A stretch of 64,000 bases of DNA from JAADHX01 sp964569385. GTDB lineage: Bacteria; Actinomycetota; Acidimicrobiia; Acidimicrobiales; Poriferisodalaceae. Shown here in pieces: positions 8,246 to 16,722 of this stretch. The position numbers and the translations under genes are program-made. Below the pieces are notes generated by a model, which had not been told where the DNA came from, ran no database searches, and worked only from the letters and a program-made list of their open reading frames with translations. Position 1 is the stretch's first letter, and every line of letters starts with the position of its first letter. The DNA lies in assembly GCA_964569385.1 (NCBI GenBank), contig CAZMUM010000003.1, positions 62,001-126,000 of the forward strand, given 5' to 3'.

Positions 8246-11200
8246 ATGACTCGTTTCGTACGCGGTTACCGAAACCGACGAACTCATCGGCGTACCGTCA
8301 GCGTTGTTGCTACGGCCATGCTGGCCAGCCTCCTCGCAGTCGCGCCCGTAAACAACACTGTTGCCGAGGCTCAAAGTGGGGGCACGGAGTTCATTCGGGC
8401 TGGTCAGGGCGATGTCAACATCGTCCAGGTTGTCATGAACCACGGTGGCCAATACGTCGTGCAGAACGCGCCAGCAACGAGTGTGGTCGACAGTTCGTCG
8501 ACGCCGCTGCTAATCGAGAGCATCACCGTTAACGACGATGGCGTCACCAAGGTGCTCGACGACTTCAACTTCACTGGTATTTCAGTTCAGAACACCAACT
8601 GGGGCAGCGACCAGGCTGGGGTGCGTACCTCACAGAACGGCGTTCACTCCACACCAGCCGATGTTGGTTTTTGGGACAACGTCGAGCAGGTTCTTGGCAG
8701 CCCCGACCTTCGCGACTACCTCGATGTCAGCAGCAATTCGAACCCGGCCTTGGCGAGTTTTGAACCGGACTTCGATTTCTTCTTCGAACGTCCGCTCGAC
8801 AACGACGACTATCTGCTCGTCACCGAACGTCTTGGCAATACGTTCTTTGACCTTGTACCCCTAGACGCCAACGGCGACCTAATCCCTGGATCAAGACGTC
8901 TCGGCTTCGACAACCCCTACGGCTGGAACACCGGTTACGCGCCCAGTGATTTCAGCGCGCAGACGCAGTGGTTCACGATGGCCGACGTCGACTCGTTCGG
9001 TGTTGACACCGACGTAACGCCGATTGCGGGCTTCAGGATCAACAACGATGGCGGAGCCGATGTCAAGTTTTTCGCCATGGCGGCTGAGCCCTTTGCCCCA
9101 GGTTGTCCTCCAGGAAGCCCGGTCGAAGATACACCGGCCGCAACCAGCGGAAGCTGGACGTTTAGCAACGGCGTGTGGACCGCCTCGCTTGGCAGTGGAA
9201 CTGTGTCCTTTACCTCTGCTGATGGACTCGTTGTTAGCGCCGGAAGCATGGATGCGTTAGACCTTGGCGACTTCAGTCAGCCCTCGGTCGCCGGCAACGC
9301 ATCGCTCGATGTTCTGCACTGGTTCCCTGACGCCAAGAATGTCTCGTTCGACTTTGACCCGCCAGTGGCCAACCCTGAGATGCACCTGTCGAGGATTGGC
9401 GGTTACTCAGGTTGGGACGAGGTTGTCTGGTCGCATTCGACGACCATCGAACTCATGGATGGTCTTACCTGGGCCGAAACTGCTGGCAACGGCCCGCACT
9501 TCGAATCGACAGACACCACGGTTCGGCGCACGTTGGGCACACTGCTCAACTGGCCAGCAACTGCTGACAACGACGACTTCATAACTGGAATGGCGGGCGG
9601 TTCGCTTGGTGTATCAGGGCTCATCGACACGATGAACCTTCAGCTCTCAGCAACTGGCCAACAGTTCAACGAAGCCACCGGCGACGGCTTTGAGGTCGTG
9701 TTCACCAAACCAGCTGTCGAAGGTTGTGGCGGAGACACAGAGCTGAACGTGGCCAAGACTGCGAACGCTTCAACGGTAGTGGTCGGCGCTGACGTCGAAT
9801 GGTCGCTGACCGCCGACAGCATTGGTACTGGAGCTGCTGACAACGCCACGATTGTCGATGACATTCCGACCGGCGTTATCGCCAAGCAGATTCGGACTGG
9901 GTCGTGGACACCAGTTGGGATCGATGCCCGGTTTGAGGCCAGGGTCAGCGGATCTTGGACAACAATTGCCACTGTGGATGGCAACGACGATGCCACATAT
10001 AATCTGCCAAGCGGAGTCGAGCAGATCAGGGTTACCTACCTAGAAGATCTTGCCGTCGCGTTCGACACGACTTCGCCGATCCGGCTTACGACAACCGTTG
10101 ATGATCCGCCCCTCGACAACGATGGGGCGCCCCTTGCCATCACGAACTGTGGTGTCTGGGATGCCGACGATATGGCCGAAGTGCAGTCATGCGCTTCAGT
10201 CGACGTCGAGCTTCTCAACGCCAAACCCGACTTAACGCTCAGCACCTTGACTGGCGTAGCCACGCCAGGCGAAACACTCTCGCACCAGATACGAATCGAG
10301 AATCTAGCGTCGGCGGCCAAACCGTACCTGACGCCATTTGTAGCTGTCCTGTTGCCCGACAATCTCGACTACGAGGGCTGGCAGCCATTAAGCGCAGAAG
10401 AACCGCCGACCATAACCGTCACCGAGAACTACAACGGGACCGGCCGCACTCTTGTGCGCTGGAACTACGTCGGTGCCGCATCCAACCTCACCCCTGGCGA
10501 GGTCTTCGATGTCAGGTTGACGACAAGGATTAGAGCCGCAACACCAGCAGGACCAAGCACTCTTCAGGTCGTAACCGGCACCAACGACGACACATGGCAA
10601 GTCGAGTGTGTCGACCCAGAGATAGCCGACGTATTCGACCACGACTCCGATGGTTTGTTGGCCGAATCATTGTGCGCCTCGTCGGTGCAATACGAGGTGG
10701 ATGCCAACTTCGATGTGTTGGCTACAGCATCAGCCCAAGGTGACACCGATCTACCGTTCGTCGTGTATGACGATGTCGACGGCGCCGGCGGTGTTGCTGT
10801 CGATCTTGGTTCGCTTGCTACCGGAACCCGCAATGAGCTGCGGGCCCTTCCTTCGGTCAGTACCGACGGTTCGTGGACTGTTTCGACTACCAGGACCGGT
10901 GCTAAGTCACCCGCAACCGAAACGAACTGCGGCCCACCTCTTGACGTGGCGACGCCGAAACTTGTCGATGTCAACTGCTCGTCTGATGGAAGTCGATGGT
11001 TCCAGCGCTCATTCGAACTGAGCGGCTCTGATTTGACCGGCGGGCTTGTTCTCCAAGGCGTTGCCGACTCTCTGACCGGTGCAGTGTTCTACGTGAACGG
11101 GACAGAGCAGCGTTCCGTTGCCAATCCTGGCGGCTACATCGACCTGTTCTTGACCGGGTGGCAGGCGGGTAACAACGTCATTGAAGTATCGGTCAGCAAT

Positions 11201-13882
11201 GCGAACCCGGCTGCGATATTTGCCGCTGACCTTCGCTGGATGCGCCCGACAGTGTTGCAGAACGCCAACGATGCGGTGAGCGTCGAACAGTTCTCTGCCA
11301 CCGATCAGGCGACAATCGGAGCCTGGGGTTGGCCTGGCGTAGCGGCACTGGCCGCCGACGGCAACACCGATGGCCAGTACTGGAACGGTTCGGTCAGCAT
11401 CGGCTCAGGAACAGGTAACGAGTGGGCCGAGTTCGACATCGGCGTGGTAGCGCCAATAAGTGAGATCCGGATCTTTAACCGGACTGACTGCTGCAATTGG
11501 AGACTTAGCGGCGCTGCACTGTTTGTCTCGCCGGAGCCGTTCGCATCGAACACCATTGGCGGCATGCGCGGCCAAGCTGGCGTGATCGAAGTTGGCCTGC
11601 CCGCCGACATGAGCGCGGCTTCCCACATCGTCGATGCGCAGGGCGCTGTTGGCCGATATGTGCGAGTCGCTCTACTTGGCGACTACCTTCAACTCGCTGA
11701 AGTTCAGATCGATATCGGGCTGACACCGGCCGATGGCTGGACCACACTCGACTCTGACTGGACTGTTTCGGACACACTTGGCGGGCCTCAAGTGCCGGCC
11801 GTTAGCGTGGCCAGGTCGTGTGTGGGGCCTTGGGGCGCAGCTCCTGGGCAAGGAAGCTATATCTGGACCGACAACTGCACCAGAGCCGACTATGGCCGGG
11901 GCACCCAGGCCGTCCCCTTTACCGATCTCAATGGCGCCCAGGACGTGCCCTCTGGGGTGTACTGGTTCGATCTGGCCGGAACTCCACCGTTCCAGGCTGA
12001 GGTCGACGACTCGAACGGAGGTGGCTGGGTTCTTGTCCTTAACTATGTTCGCAACGACCAAACCAACCCCGCACTCGACGTTCGTACCGACAGTCTTCCT
12101 CTTCCGGGGTCGGGCGCTATTGGCGACGACGAGTCTGGCTCCAACGCCTGGGGCCACGCCGGAAACTCACTCTTCGCAGCATTGGACGCCGATGAAGTTC
12201 GGTTCTTTGGTCAGACCAGCGGCGGCGAGCAAGTAATTCACTTCAGAACCACTGCTGGAGTCGGCTACTTCGAAACCGGCGTCGGTAGCGTCGATCTAGA
12301 CGCATTGCTGGCCAGCTATGTCGGGCTCGATGATCACACAGCCACACTTCCCGCAGCAGTAACTGCGTCTGGCTCCGACGCTGGCGATTGGGCGTTAACT
12401 GATCTGCTGTTTGGGTCGGCGACTGCTAATTGGAACGTCGGATCAAGCCAATGGGAAGTCGATGACACCGCTGTTGGCCAGTCCAACGAAACGATTCACC
12501 GGGTTTGGGTCAGGTCAAACGATGCGTCGGCAAGCGCCAATGAGGTAGGCACCTTTTACTTCCAACGCACGTTCGATCTCACCGCGGACGACGAGCCCGC
12601 ATCTCTAGTGGGTGAACTCCGATTCCTAGTCGACGACTCCGTGCAGGAGATCTATCTGAATGGTGTTCTGCAAGGTGTTGGCGGCAGTGGCTCGACCACA
12701 GTGGCCACTGTAGAACTTGCTGGGCCGTTCCAGGTTGGCCAAAATACGATCACCGTCGTTGCCAACAATGCTGCTGGCCCAGGTGCCCTAGCCGCCGATC
12801 TGGATTTCAGTCGTGAAGGATTTAGTTGCGGTGACTTCGACGGGCACACCAGCCGCCCTTGTATTGCCCAGACCGCATCTCACGGCGCCGGTAGTTTGCG
12901 GTTCGATGTCGAGAATGTTGGCAACATATCGACCGGTGGAGTGGTTGCCTACAGCGTGTTGCCTTATGTCGGCGACACCTATGCCCTAACTGGCGACCCG
13001 CGGGGTTCCGACTACCGTCCGACCGTAACTGGCGAGGCCATATTGTTAGCCCGCCCGGTTCAGGCGGCGGTAACCATCGCCTATTCGACTGCGGACAATC
13101 CGTGTACTCCAGAGCTCAGCGGGGGCCCCGTAGGCGCCGCCGTGCCAGCTGGCTGCGATAACGGGTGGTCGGCTGCACCTGCTGACGTAACCACCGTCAC
13201 GGCCATTCGAATTGTTGCCGACATCCCAAGTGGACAGGTGTGGGCGGCCGGCGAAACGTTGTCGGTGTCGTTGCCAATCGCCGCAGCTCAAGGCTCGTTC
13301 GAACGCGACGAGTTCGCCTGGATGTCATTTGCTTACGTACTCGACAGCGCGGCCGGAACACCATTCGCTCCAGCCGAGACAATGGCTGCCGGGCTGCGGA
13401 TCAACCAGTCACAGAACGGGCTGGGCGACTGGATCTGGCTCGATGCGAACCGCGACGGTGTCCAGGACCCTGGCGAAGCGGGCCAAAATGGGGTCAAGAT
13501 CGAGCTCTACGATGTCAACCGCGACCTCATCGCCGCGACGGTCTCTCAGAACCTCAACAACGACAGCGCCAGGCCCGGGTACTACTGGTTCGGCGACCTC
13601 GACCCTGGGCAGTACTTCGTCAGGCTGGTCGAGGTTCCGATCTCGTGGAACACCATGACACCAGACATTGGCTCAGACGACACCGACAGCGACATCGATC
13701 CGCTGACCCTCGAAGGGCCGCTGGTATCGATTGTGGTCGGCGAGTTTGATCGATCCGTCGACGTTGGCTTCTTCATCCCGCAAGGTCCAGCAGAGTGCGA
13801 AGACAACCGAGCTGTGTTCGACCCGACCGACACCGATGTCGGACGCCGAGGTGTCAACGACGTCACGCCTTGTCCATCCTAA
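8246..13882 (+). CDS. Giant modular secreted protein (DUF11-like, F5/8-type C, fibrinogen-like, SdrD B-like domains)
   Basis: 1,878 residues from the ATG at 8246, which begins a basic and hydrophobic signal peptide (VSVVATAMLASLLAVAPV). In order: an N-terminal beta-rich region; DUF11-like repeats near residues 498-650 (LNVAKTANASTVVVGADVEW) and 660-790; a galactose-binding-like module near 915-999; an F5/8-type C/fucolectin-like module near 1009-1157 (AADGNTDGQYWNG, RIFNRTDCCNWRLSGA); a fibrinogen-like region near 1190-1425 (DSNGGGWVLVLNYV); a second copy of the 915-999 module near 1435-1523; and an SdrD B-like domain near 1725-1845 (GDWIWLDANRDGVQDPGEAG). No LPXTG, membrane anchor or catalytic motif is visible. 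The make-up suggests a surface adhesin or glycan-binding protein, location inferred. Confidence 0.82.
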   Translation: MTRFVRGYRNRRTHRRTVSVVATAMLASLLAVAPVNNTVAEAQSGGTEFIRAGQGDVNIVQVVMNHGGQYVVQNAPATSVVDSSSTPLLIESITVNDDGVTKVLDDFNFTGISVQNTNWGSDQAGVRTSQNGVHSTPADVGFWDNVEQVLGSPDLRDYLDVSSNSNPALASFEPDFDFFFERPLDNDDYLLVTERLGNTFFDLVPLDANGDLIPGSRRLGFDNPYGWNTGYAPSDFSAQTQWFTMADVDSFGVDTDVTPIAGFRINNDGGADVKFFAMAAEPFAPGCPPGSPVEDTPAATSGSWTFSNGVWTASLGSGTVSFTSADGLVVSAGSMDALDLGDFSQPSVAGNASLDVLHWFPDAKNVSFDFDPPVANPEMHLSRIGGYSGWDEVVWSHSTTIELMDGLTWAETAGNGPHFESTDTTVRRTLGTLLNWPATADNDDFITGMAGGSLGVSGLIDTMNLQLSATGQQFNEATGDGFEVVFTKPAVEGCGGDTELNVAKTANASTVVVGADVEWSLTADSIGTGAADNATIVDDIPTGVIAKQIRTGSWTPVGIDARFEARVSGSWTTIATVDGNDDATYNLPSGVEQIRVTYLEDLAVAFDTTSPIRLTTTVDDPPLDNDGAPLAITNCGVWDADDMAEVQSCASVDVELLNAKPDLTLSTLTGVATPGETLSHQIRIENLASAAKPYLTPFVAVLLPDNLDYEGWQPLSAEEPPTITVTENYNGTGRTLVRWNYVGAASNLTPGEVFDVRLTTRIRAATPAGPSTLQVVTGTNDDTWQVECVDPEIADVFDHDSDGLLAESLCASSVQYEVDANFDVLATASAQGDTDLPFVVYDDVDGAGGVAVDLGSLATGTRNELRALPSVSTDGSWTVSTTRTGAKSPATETNCGPPLDVATPKLVDVNCSSDGSRWFQRSFELSGSDLTGGLVLQGVADSLTGAVFYVNGTEQRSVANPGGYIDLFLTGWQAGNNVIEVSVSNANPAAIFAADLRWMRPTVLQNANDAVSVEQFSATDQATIGAWGWPGVAALAADGNTDGQYWNGSVSIGSGTGNEWAEFDIGVVAPISEIRIFNRTDCCNWRLSGAALFVSPEPFASNTIGGMRGQAGVIEVGLPADMSAASHIVDAQGAVGRYVRVALLGDYLQLAEVQIDIGLTPADGWTTLDSDWTVSDTLGGPQVPAVSVARSCVGPWGAAPGQGSYIWTDNCTRADYGRGTQAVPFTDLNGAQDVPSGVYWFDLAGTPPFQAEVDDSNGGGWVLVLNYVRNDQTNPALDVRTDSLPLPGSGAIGDDESGSNAWGHAGNSLFAALDADEVRFFGQTSGGEQVIHFRTTAGVGYFETGVGSVDLDALLASYVGLDDHTATLPAAVTASGSDAGDWALTDLLFGSATANWNVGSSQWEVDDTAVGQSNETIHRVWVRSNDASASANEVGTFYFQRTFDLTADDEPASLVGELRFLVDDSVQEIYLNGVLQGVGGSGSTTVATVELAGPFQVGQNTITVVANNAAGPGALAADLDFSREGFSCGDFDGHTSRPCIAQTASHGAGSLRFDVENVGNISTGGVVAYSVLPYVGDTYALTGDPRGSDYRPTVTGEAILLARPVQAAVTIAYSTADNPCTPELSGGPVGAAVPAGCDNGWSAAPADVTTVTAIRIVADIPSGQVWAAGETLSVSLPIAAAQGSFERDEFAWMSFAYVLDSAAGTPFAPAETMAAGLRINQSQNGLGDWIWLDANRDGVQDPGEAGQNGVKIELYDVNRDLIAATVSQNLNNDSARPGYYWFGDLDPGQYFVRLVEVPISWNTMTPDIGSDDTDSDIDPLTLEGPLVSIVVGEFDRSVDVGFFIPQGPAECEDNRAVFDPTDTDVGRRGVNDVTPCPS

Positions 13883-14132
13883 GACAAGCAAAACATCGCG
13901 CCTGAGCGGGTGTCCGGAAAGCCACCGTTCACGCGACTGGTTCGCGCGGGTACTGAACTGTCGGGATGGCTGACGGGTAGTCGACCGATGTGACCGACGG
14001 GCAATAGGGTCGTATCAAGGACCGAACCTGGTGTGCCCAACACGGGGCCCTATGTGTCTGATATCGCTGGAGGTCACCGTCTGCTGCGTCGAGTCCAGCT
14101 ACGTGACTCGATGTTTGGCGTCGTGGGATGTG

Positions 14133-14594
14133 ATGCTGGCTTCCGTGGGTAGGACGAGCGACGCGAAGGAGCGATTGATCCGCTCAGGTGGTGAGCTCGT
14201 GCATCAACGCGGCTACTCGGCCGTCAGTGTCAGCGATGCCTGCTCAGAGGCCGGGGTTCAGAAGGGAAGCTTCTACCACTTCTTCGAATCGAAAGTCGAC
14301 TTCGTGGCATCGGTCATCGACGAGTACTCGTCGCGAACCGCCACTGCTTTCGTTGACCTTGCCTCCGGAGATGCACCTCCGCTCGACCGACTGCAGGCTT
14401 ACCTCGATGGCGCCTGTCGCTTCCATGCCCAACTTCAAGTGACCTATGGCAAGGTTCTCGGCTGCCCGATCGGAAACCTCGCGATCGAGATGAACACGCT
14501 CGAAGCCGAGTTGCAAGCAAAAGTCGAGAACGATCCGTCGGTTCTCGACAACGTACCCCAAGCGGTCTTCAAGATGATCGGGGCTACAGCGTAG
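14133..14594 (+). CDS. TetR/AcrR-family regulator, unusual C-terminus
   Basis: 153 residues from the ATG at 14133. The HTH is clear: AKERLIRSGGELVHQRGYSAVSVSDACSEAGV then KGSFYHFFESKVDF (quoted as separate motifs AKERLIRSGGELVHQRGY and VQKGSFYHFFESK). The ligand domain shows GKVLGCPIGNLAIEMNTLEAEL, a signature of a TetR subgroup, but then ends early as KMIGATA; members usually run 30-40 residues further. This may be a deletion or frameshift. It lies just before a broken SDR gene on the same strand, the kind of enzyme such regulators commonly control, so regulator and target may have decayed together. Confidence 0.6.
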   Translation: MLASVGRTSDAKERLIRSGGELVHQRGYSAVSVSDACSEAGVQKGSFYHFFESKVDFVASVIDEYSSRTATAFVDLASGDAPPLDRLQAYLDGACRFHAQLQVTYGKVLGCPIGNLAIEMNTLEAELQAKVENDPSVLDNVPQAVFKMIGATA

Positions 14595-14726
14595 GAACCT
14601 CACCCTGCCCGTCGGCCCTGCCGATGCCTGACACAACCGACTTTCACTCGATTAGACGCTCAGTCAACTATCGCTGTTCGAAGTCCAGAAAACGAACAAT
14701 AGAGACCAAACCAACAAGGAATCGAC

Positions 14727-15379
14727 ATGTCAACAAACACCATCGAGTCCAACGTTGCGTTCGTCACCGGCGTCAACCGCGGAATCGGCCGGGCCCTAAC
14801 CGAAGCACTGCTCGAACGTGGCGCCCAGGTGGTCTACGCGGCGATCCGTGACACCGACAAGGTCGCCGACTTGGTCGAACGTTATGGAGACAGGCTCGTG
14901 CCGGTCACGTTAGACGTGACCGACGCAACCCAAATCGCGGCCGCAGCTGAGACGGCCGGCGACACGACCTTGCTCATCAACAATTCCGGTGTCGCGCTCG
15001 CAAACAAGCTCATCGGTGACGCGACGGTGGCGGGACGGTCGTCAACGTCTCTTCAGTAGCGGGTTTGAGCAACATGGCAATGCTCGCGACCTACAGCGCA
15101 TCCAAGGCTGCGATGCACTCGCTCACCCAAGCGTCCCGCGCTGTGCTCGCTGCTCAGGGCACGTCGGTCCTCGGGGTGTACCCCGGACCGGTCGACACCG
15201 ACATGGCCAAGGACCTCGACATGGACAAGACATCACCACAAGATGTCGCCACCGCCATTCTCGACGGCATCGAGTCGGAAACCAAGAACATCTTCCCCGA
15301 TCCATTCGCCGTAGGGTTCGGTGCCCAGTTCGAGGATTCACCGCGGGCACTCGAGGCCGAACTCGCCAAGATGGTGTGA
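14727..15379 (+). pseudogene. SDR-family oxidoreductase broken by an internal deletion
   Basis: The first part (14727 to about 15024) carries the cofactor motif TGVNRGIGRAL, LDVTDATQ and LLINNSGVAL. At about 15025 the frame shifts: the natural continuation GGTVVNVSSVAGLSNMAM is read two bases out, from 15029. It then runs through the active-site YSASKAAMHSL (Tyr and Lys) and YPGPVDTDMAKDL to the stop at 15379. Between NNSG and NVSS roughly 28-30 residues expected in SDRs are missing, so this is a deletion that also changed frame. The start has a good ribosome site (AAGGA about seven bases upstream). In the first frame translation stops at 15057-15059. Confidence 0.8.
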
Positions 15380-15424
15380 GGCCAATCAGCCAAACATCGG
15401 GCCTTAAGACCACCCGCGTAGTAT

Positions 15425-16147
15425 CTAGCAGCCGGCCAGATCTACCTCGGGTAGCTGGCCGGTGCGATACCGCACTACAACGCCATCACTGTTCGTCTCG
15501 AAAACGATTCGAAGGTTTTGGTCCTTCTCATCGACAGGTACGAACGTGAGCAGTTCGCTTCCGTCGCCCGCCGCTGAGGCCGAGACCTGAATCTTGGCGC
15601 CAAACAGCCCGATGATTTCGTCCTTGGTCGACCCAATTCGGGCGCCCGAACGGGTGGTTATCGCGCTCGGGCTATCTATATCGATGCGAGCAACACGGTC
15701 GAATGCTGCCATCACGCTTACCCCTGGCGGGCCGCCAGGAAGCAACAAGTAGCGGCACGCATCACGAACGGGCCTGGTCTCGTCGACCAGCAATGTAACG
15801 CCAAGCTTCTCCTCAACTGTGGTGAGCAGATCACCCACAAAGATCGGCCCAAGTCCAATCGTTGAGACCTTGGCCGTGTCGGTCAACTCGACACCTTGAC
15901 CCGCACGTGGCCCAGTAGTTGTGGTTGTTTCGACCACGGTGGTCGTGGTTGAAGTTGTCTCTACAACCACACTTGATTCAACCGGAATCGTGGCCTCGTT
16001 GGTCTCGACCGCCGAGGCGGTCCCGGCTGTTGTCGACGGCGTGTTCAACACAGTTCCGCCATCAGAGTCGCCGCCGCAGGCCCCAAGCAACATGACCAGT
16101 GCTGCTGTGGTGGCGGCGAGTGAAACCAATCTCGTTAAAGGTTGCAT
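15425..16147 (-). CDS. Lipoprotein with Thr-rich linker, function unknown
   Basis: 240 residues from the ATG at 16147; a longer reading from 16264 adds 39 residues without signal character. The N-terminus (VSLAATTAALVMLLGACGGD) is a lipoprotein signal with lipobox LGAC. A Thr/Val/Glu tether (TTSTTTTVVETTTTT) leads to a compact C-terminal domain of about 130 residues (STIGLGPIFVGDLLTTVEEKLG, GSTKDEIIGLFG, IVFETNSDGVVVRYR). It resembles small extracytoplasmic modules in which a short helix is paired with a strand-rich half, but I do not recognise a named family. Divergent from the cyclophilin gene, with about 100 bp between the starts for both promoters. Confidence 0.7.
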   Translation of the reverse strand: MQPLTRLVSLAATTAALVMLLGACGGDSDGGTVLNTPSTTAGTASAVETNEATIPVESSVVVETTSTTTTVVETTTTTGPRAGQGVELTDTAKVSTIGLGPIFVGDLLTTVEEKLGVTLLVDETRPVRDACRYLLLPGGPPGVSVMAAFDRVARIDIDSPSAITTRSGARIGSTKDEIIGLFGAKIQVSASAAGDGSELLTFVPVDEKDQNLRIVFETNSDGVVVRYRTGQLPEVDLAGC

Positions 16148-16248
16148 GGCCACGAGGGTAGAAAACGAATCGCCCGAAGTGGTGTCAGCACGTCGCGGCA
16201 CTCGCGGCGCGTCAACCGATTCAACGGCTTCATGGCACACTAAACGCC

Positions 16249-16722
16249 ATGACATCCCCTCCACAGTTCAACATTGACACCGATCTTGTCTACCAAGTCA
16301 CGATTTCGACATCCAAAGGCACCATCGTGATGGCCCTCGACCCCAAATTGGCCCCAGCGACGGTCAACAACTTCGTAAACCTCGCCCGCGACGGCTTCTA
16401 CGACGGTCTTACATTTCACCGGGTCGTACCAGACTTCGTCGTCCAGGGTGGCTGCCCAGAAGGTAGTGGCACGGGTAATCCGGGCTACAAGTTCGCCGAC
16501 GAACCGGTAATCGGCGAATACACACTAGGTGCGATCGCGATGGCCAACAGCGGACCAAACAGCAACGGCTCGCAGTTCTTCATTTGCATCGACGACTGCA
16601 CCTCGAAGCTCACAAAGGCCTACAACCTGTTCGGCTACGTCACCAGCGGGATGGATGTCGCCTTGCTTATGGCTGTTGGCGACGTCATGGACTCCGTTGT
16701 TGTCGAGGAAGTTCCTCGTTGA
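16249..16722 (+). CDS. Peptidyl-prolyl cis-trans isomerase, cyclophilin type
   Basis: 157 residues with no signal peptide, so cytoplasmic. Cyclophilin motifs appear in order: TVNNFVNLARDGFYDGLTFHR (the FHR carrying the catalytic Arg is at about residue 57), VVQGGCPEGSGTG, GAIAMANSGPNSNGSQFFI and the terminal GMDVALLMAVGDVMD. It speeds the cis-trans step at X-Pro bonds during protein folding. Cys and Trp changes relative to larger cyclophilins are minor. Its stop codon overlaps the TTG start of the antiporter gene, so the two are probably co-transcribed and translationally coupled. Confidence 0.93.
   Translation: MTSPPQFNIDTDLVYQVTISTSKGTIVMALDPKLAPATVNNFVNLARDGFYDGLTFHRVVPDFVVQGGCPEGSGTGNPGYKFADEPVIGEYTLGAIAMANSGPNSNGSQFFICIDDCTSKLTKAYNLFGYVTSGMDVALLMAVGDVMDSVVVEEVPR

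Noticed and set aside
14989..15549. Plus-strand 186-residue frame over the SDR remnant
   Set aside because: Highly basic, no domain, and antisense or out of frame to recognisable SDR and lipoprotein sequence.
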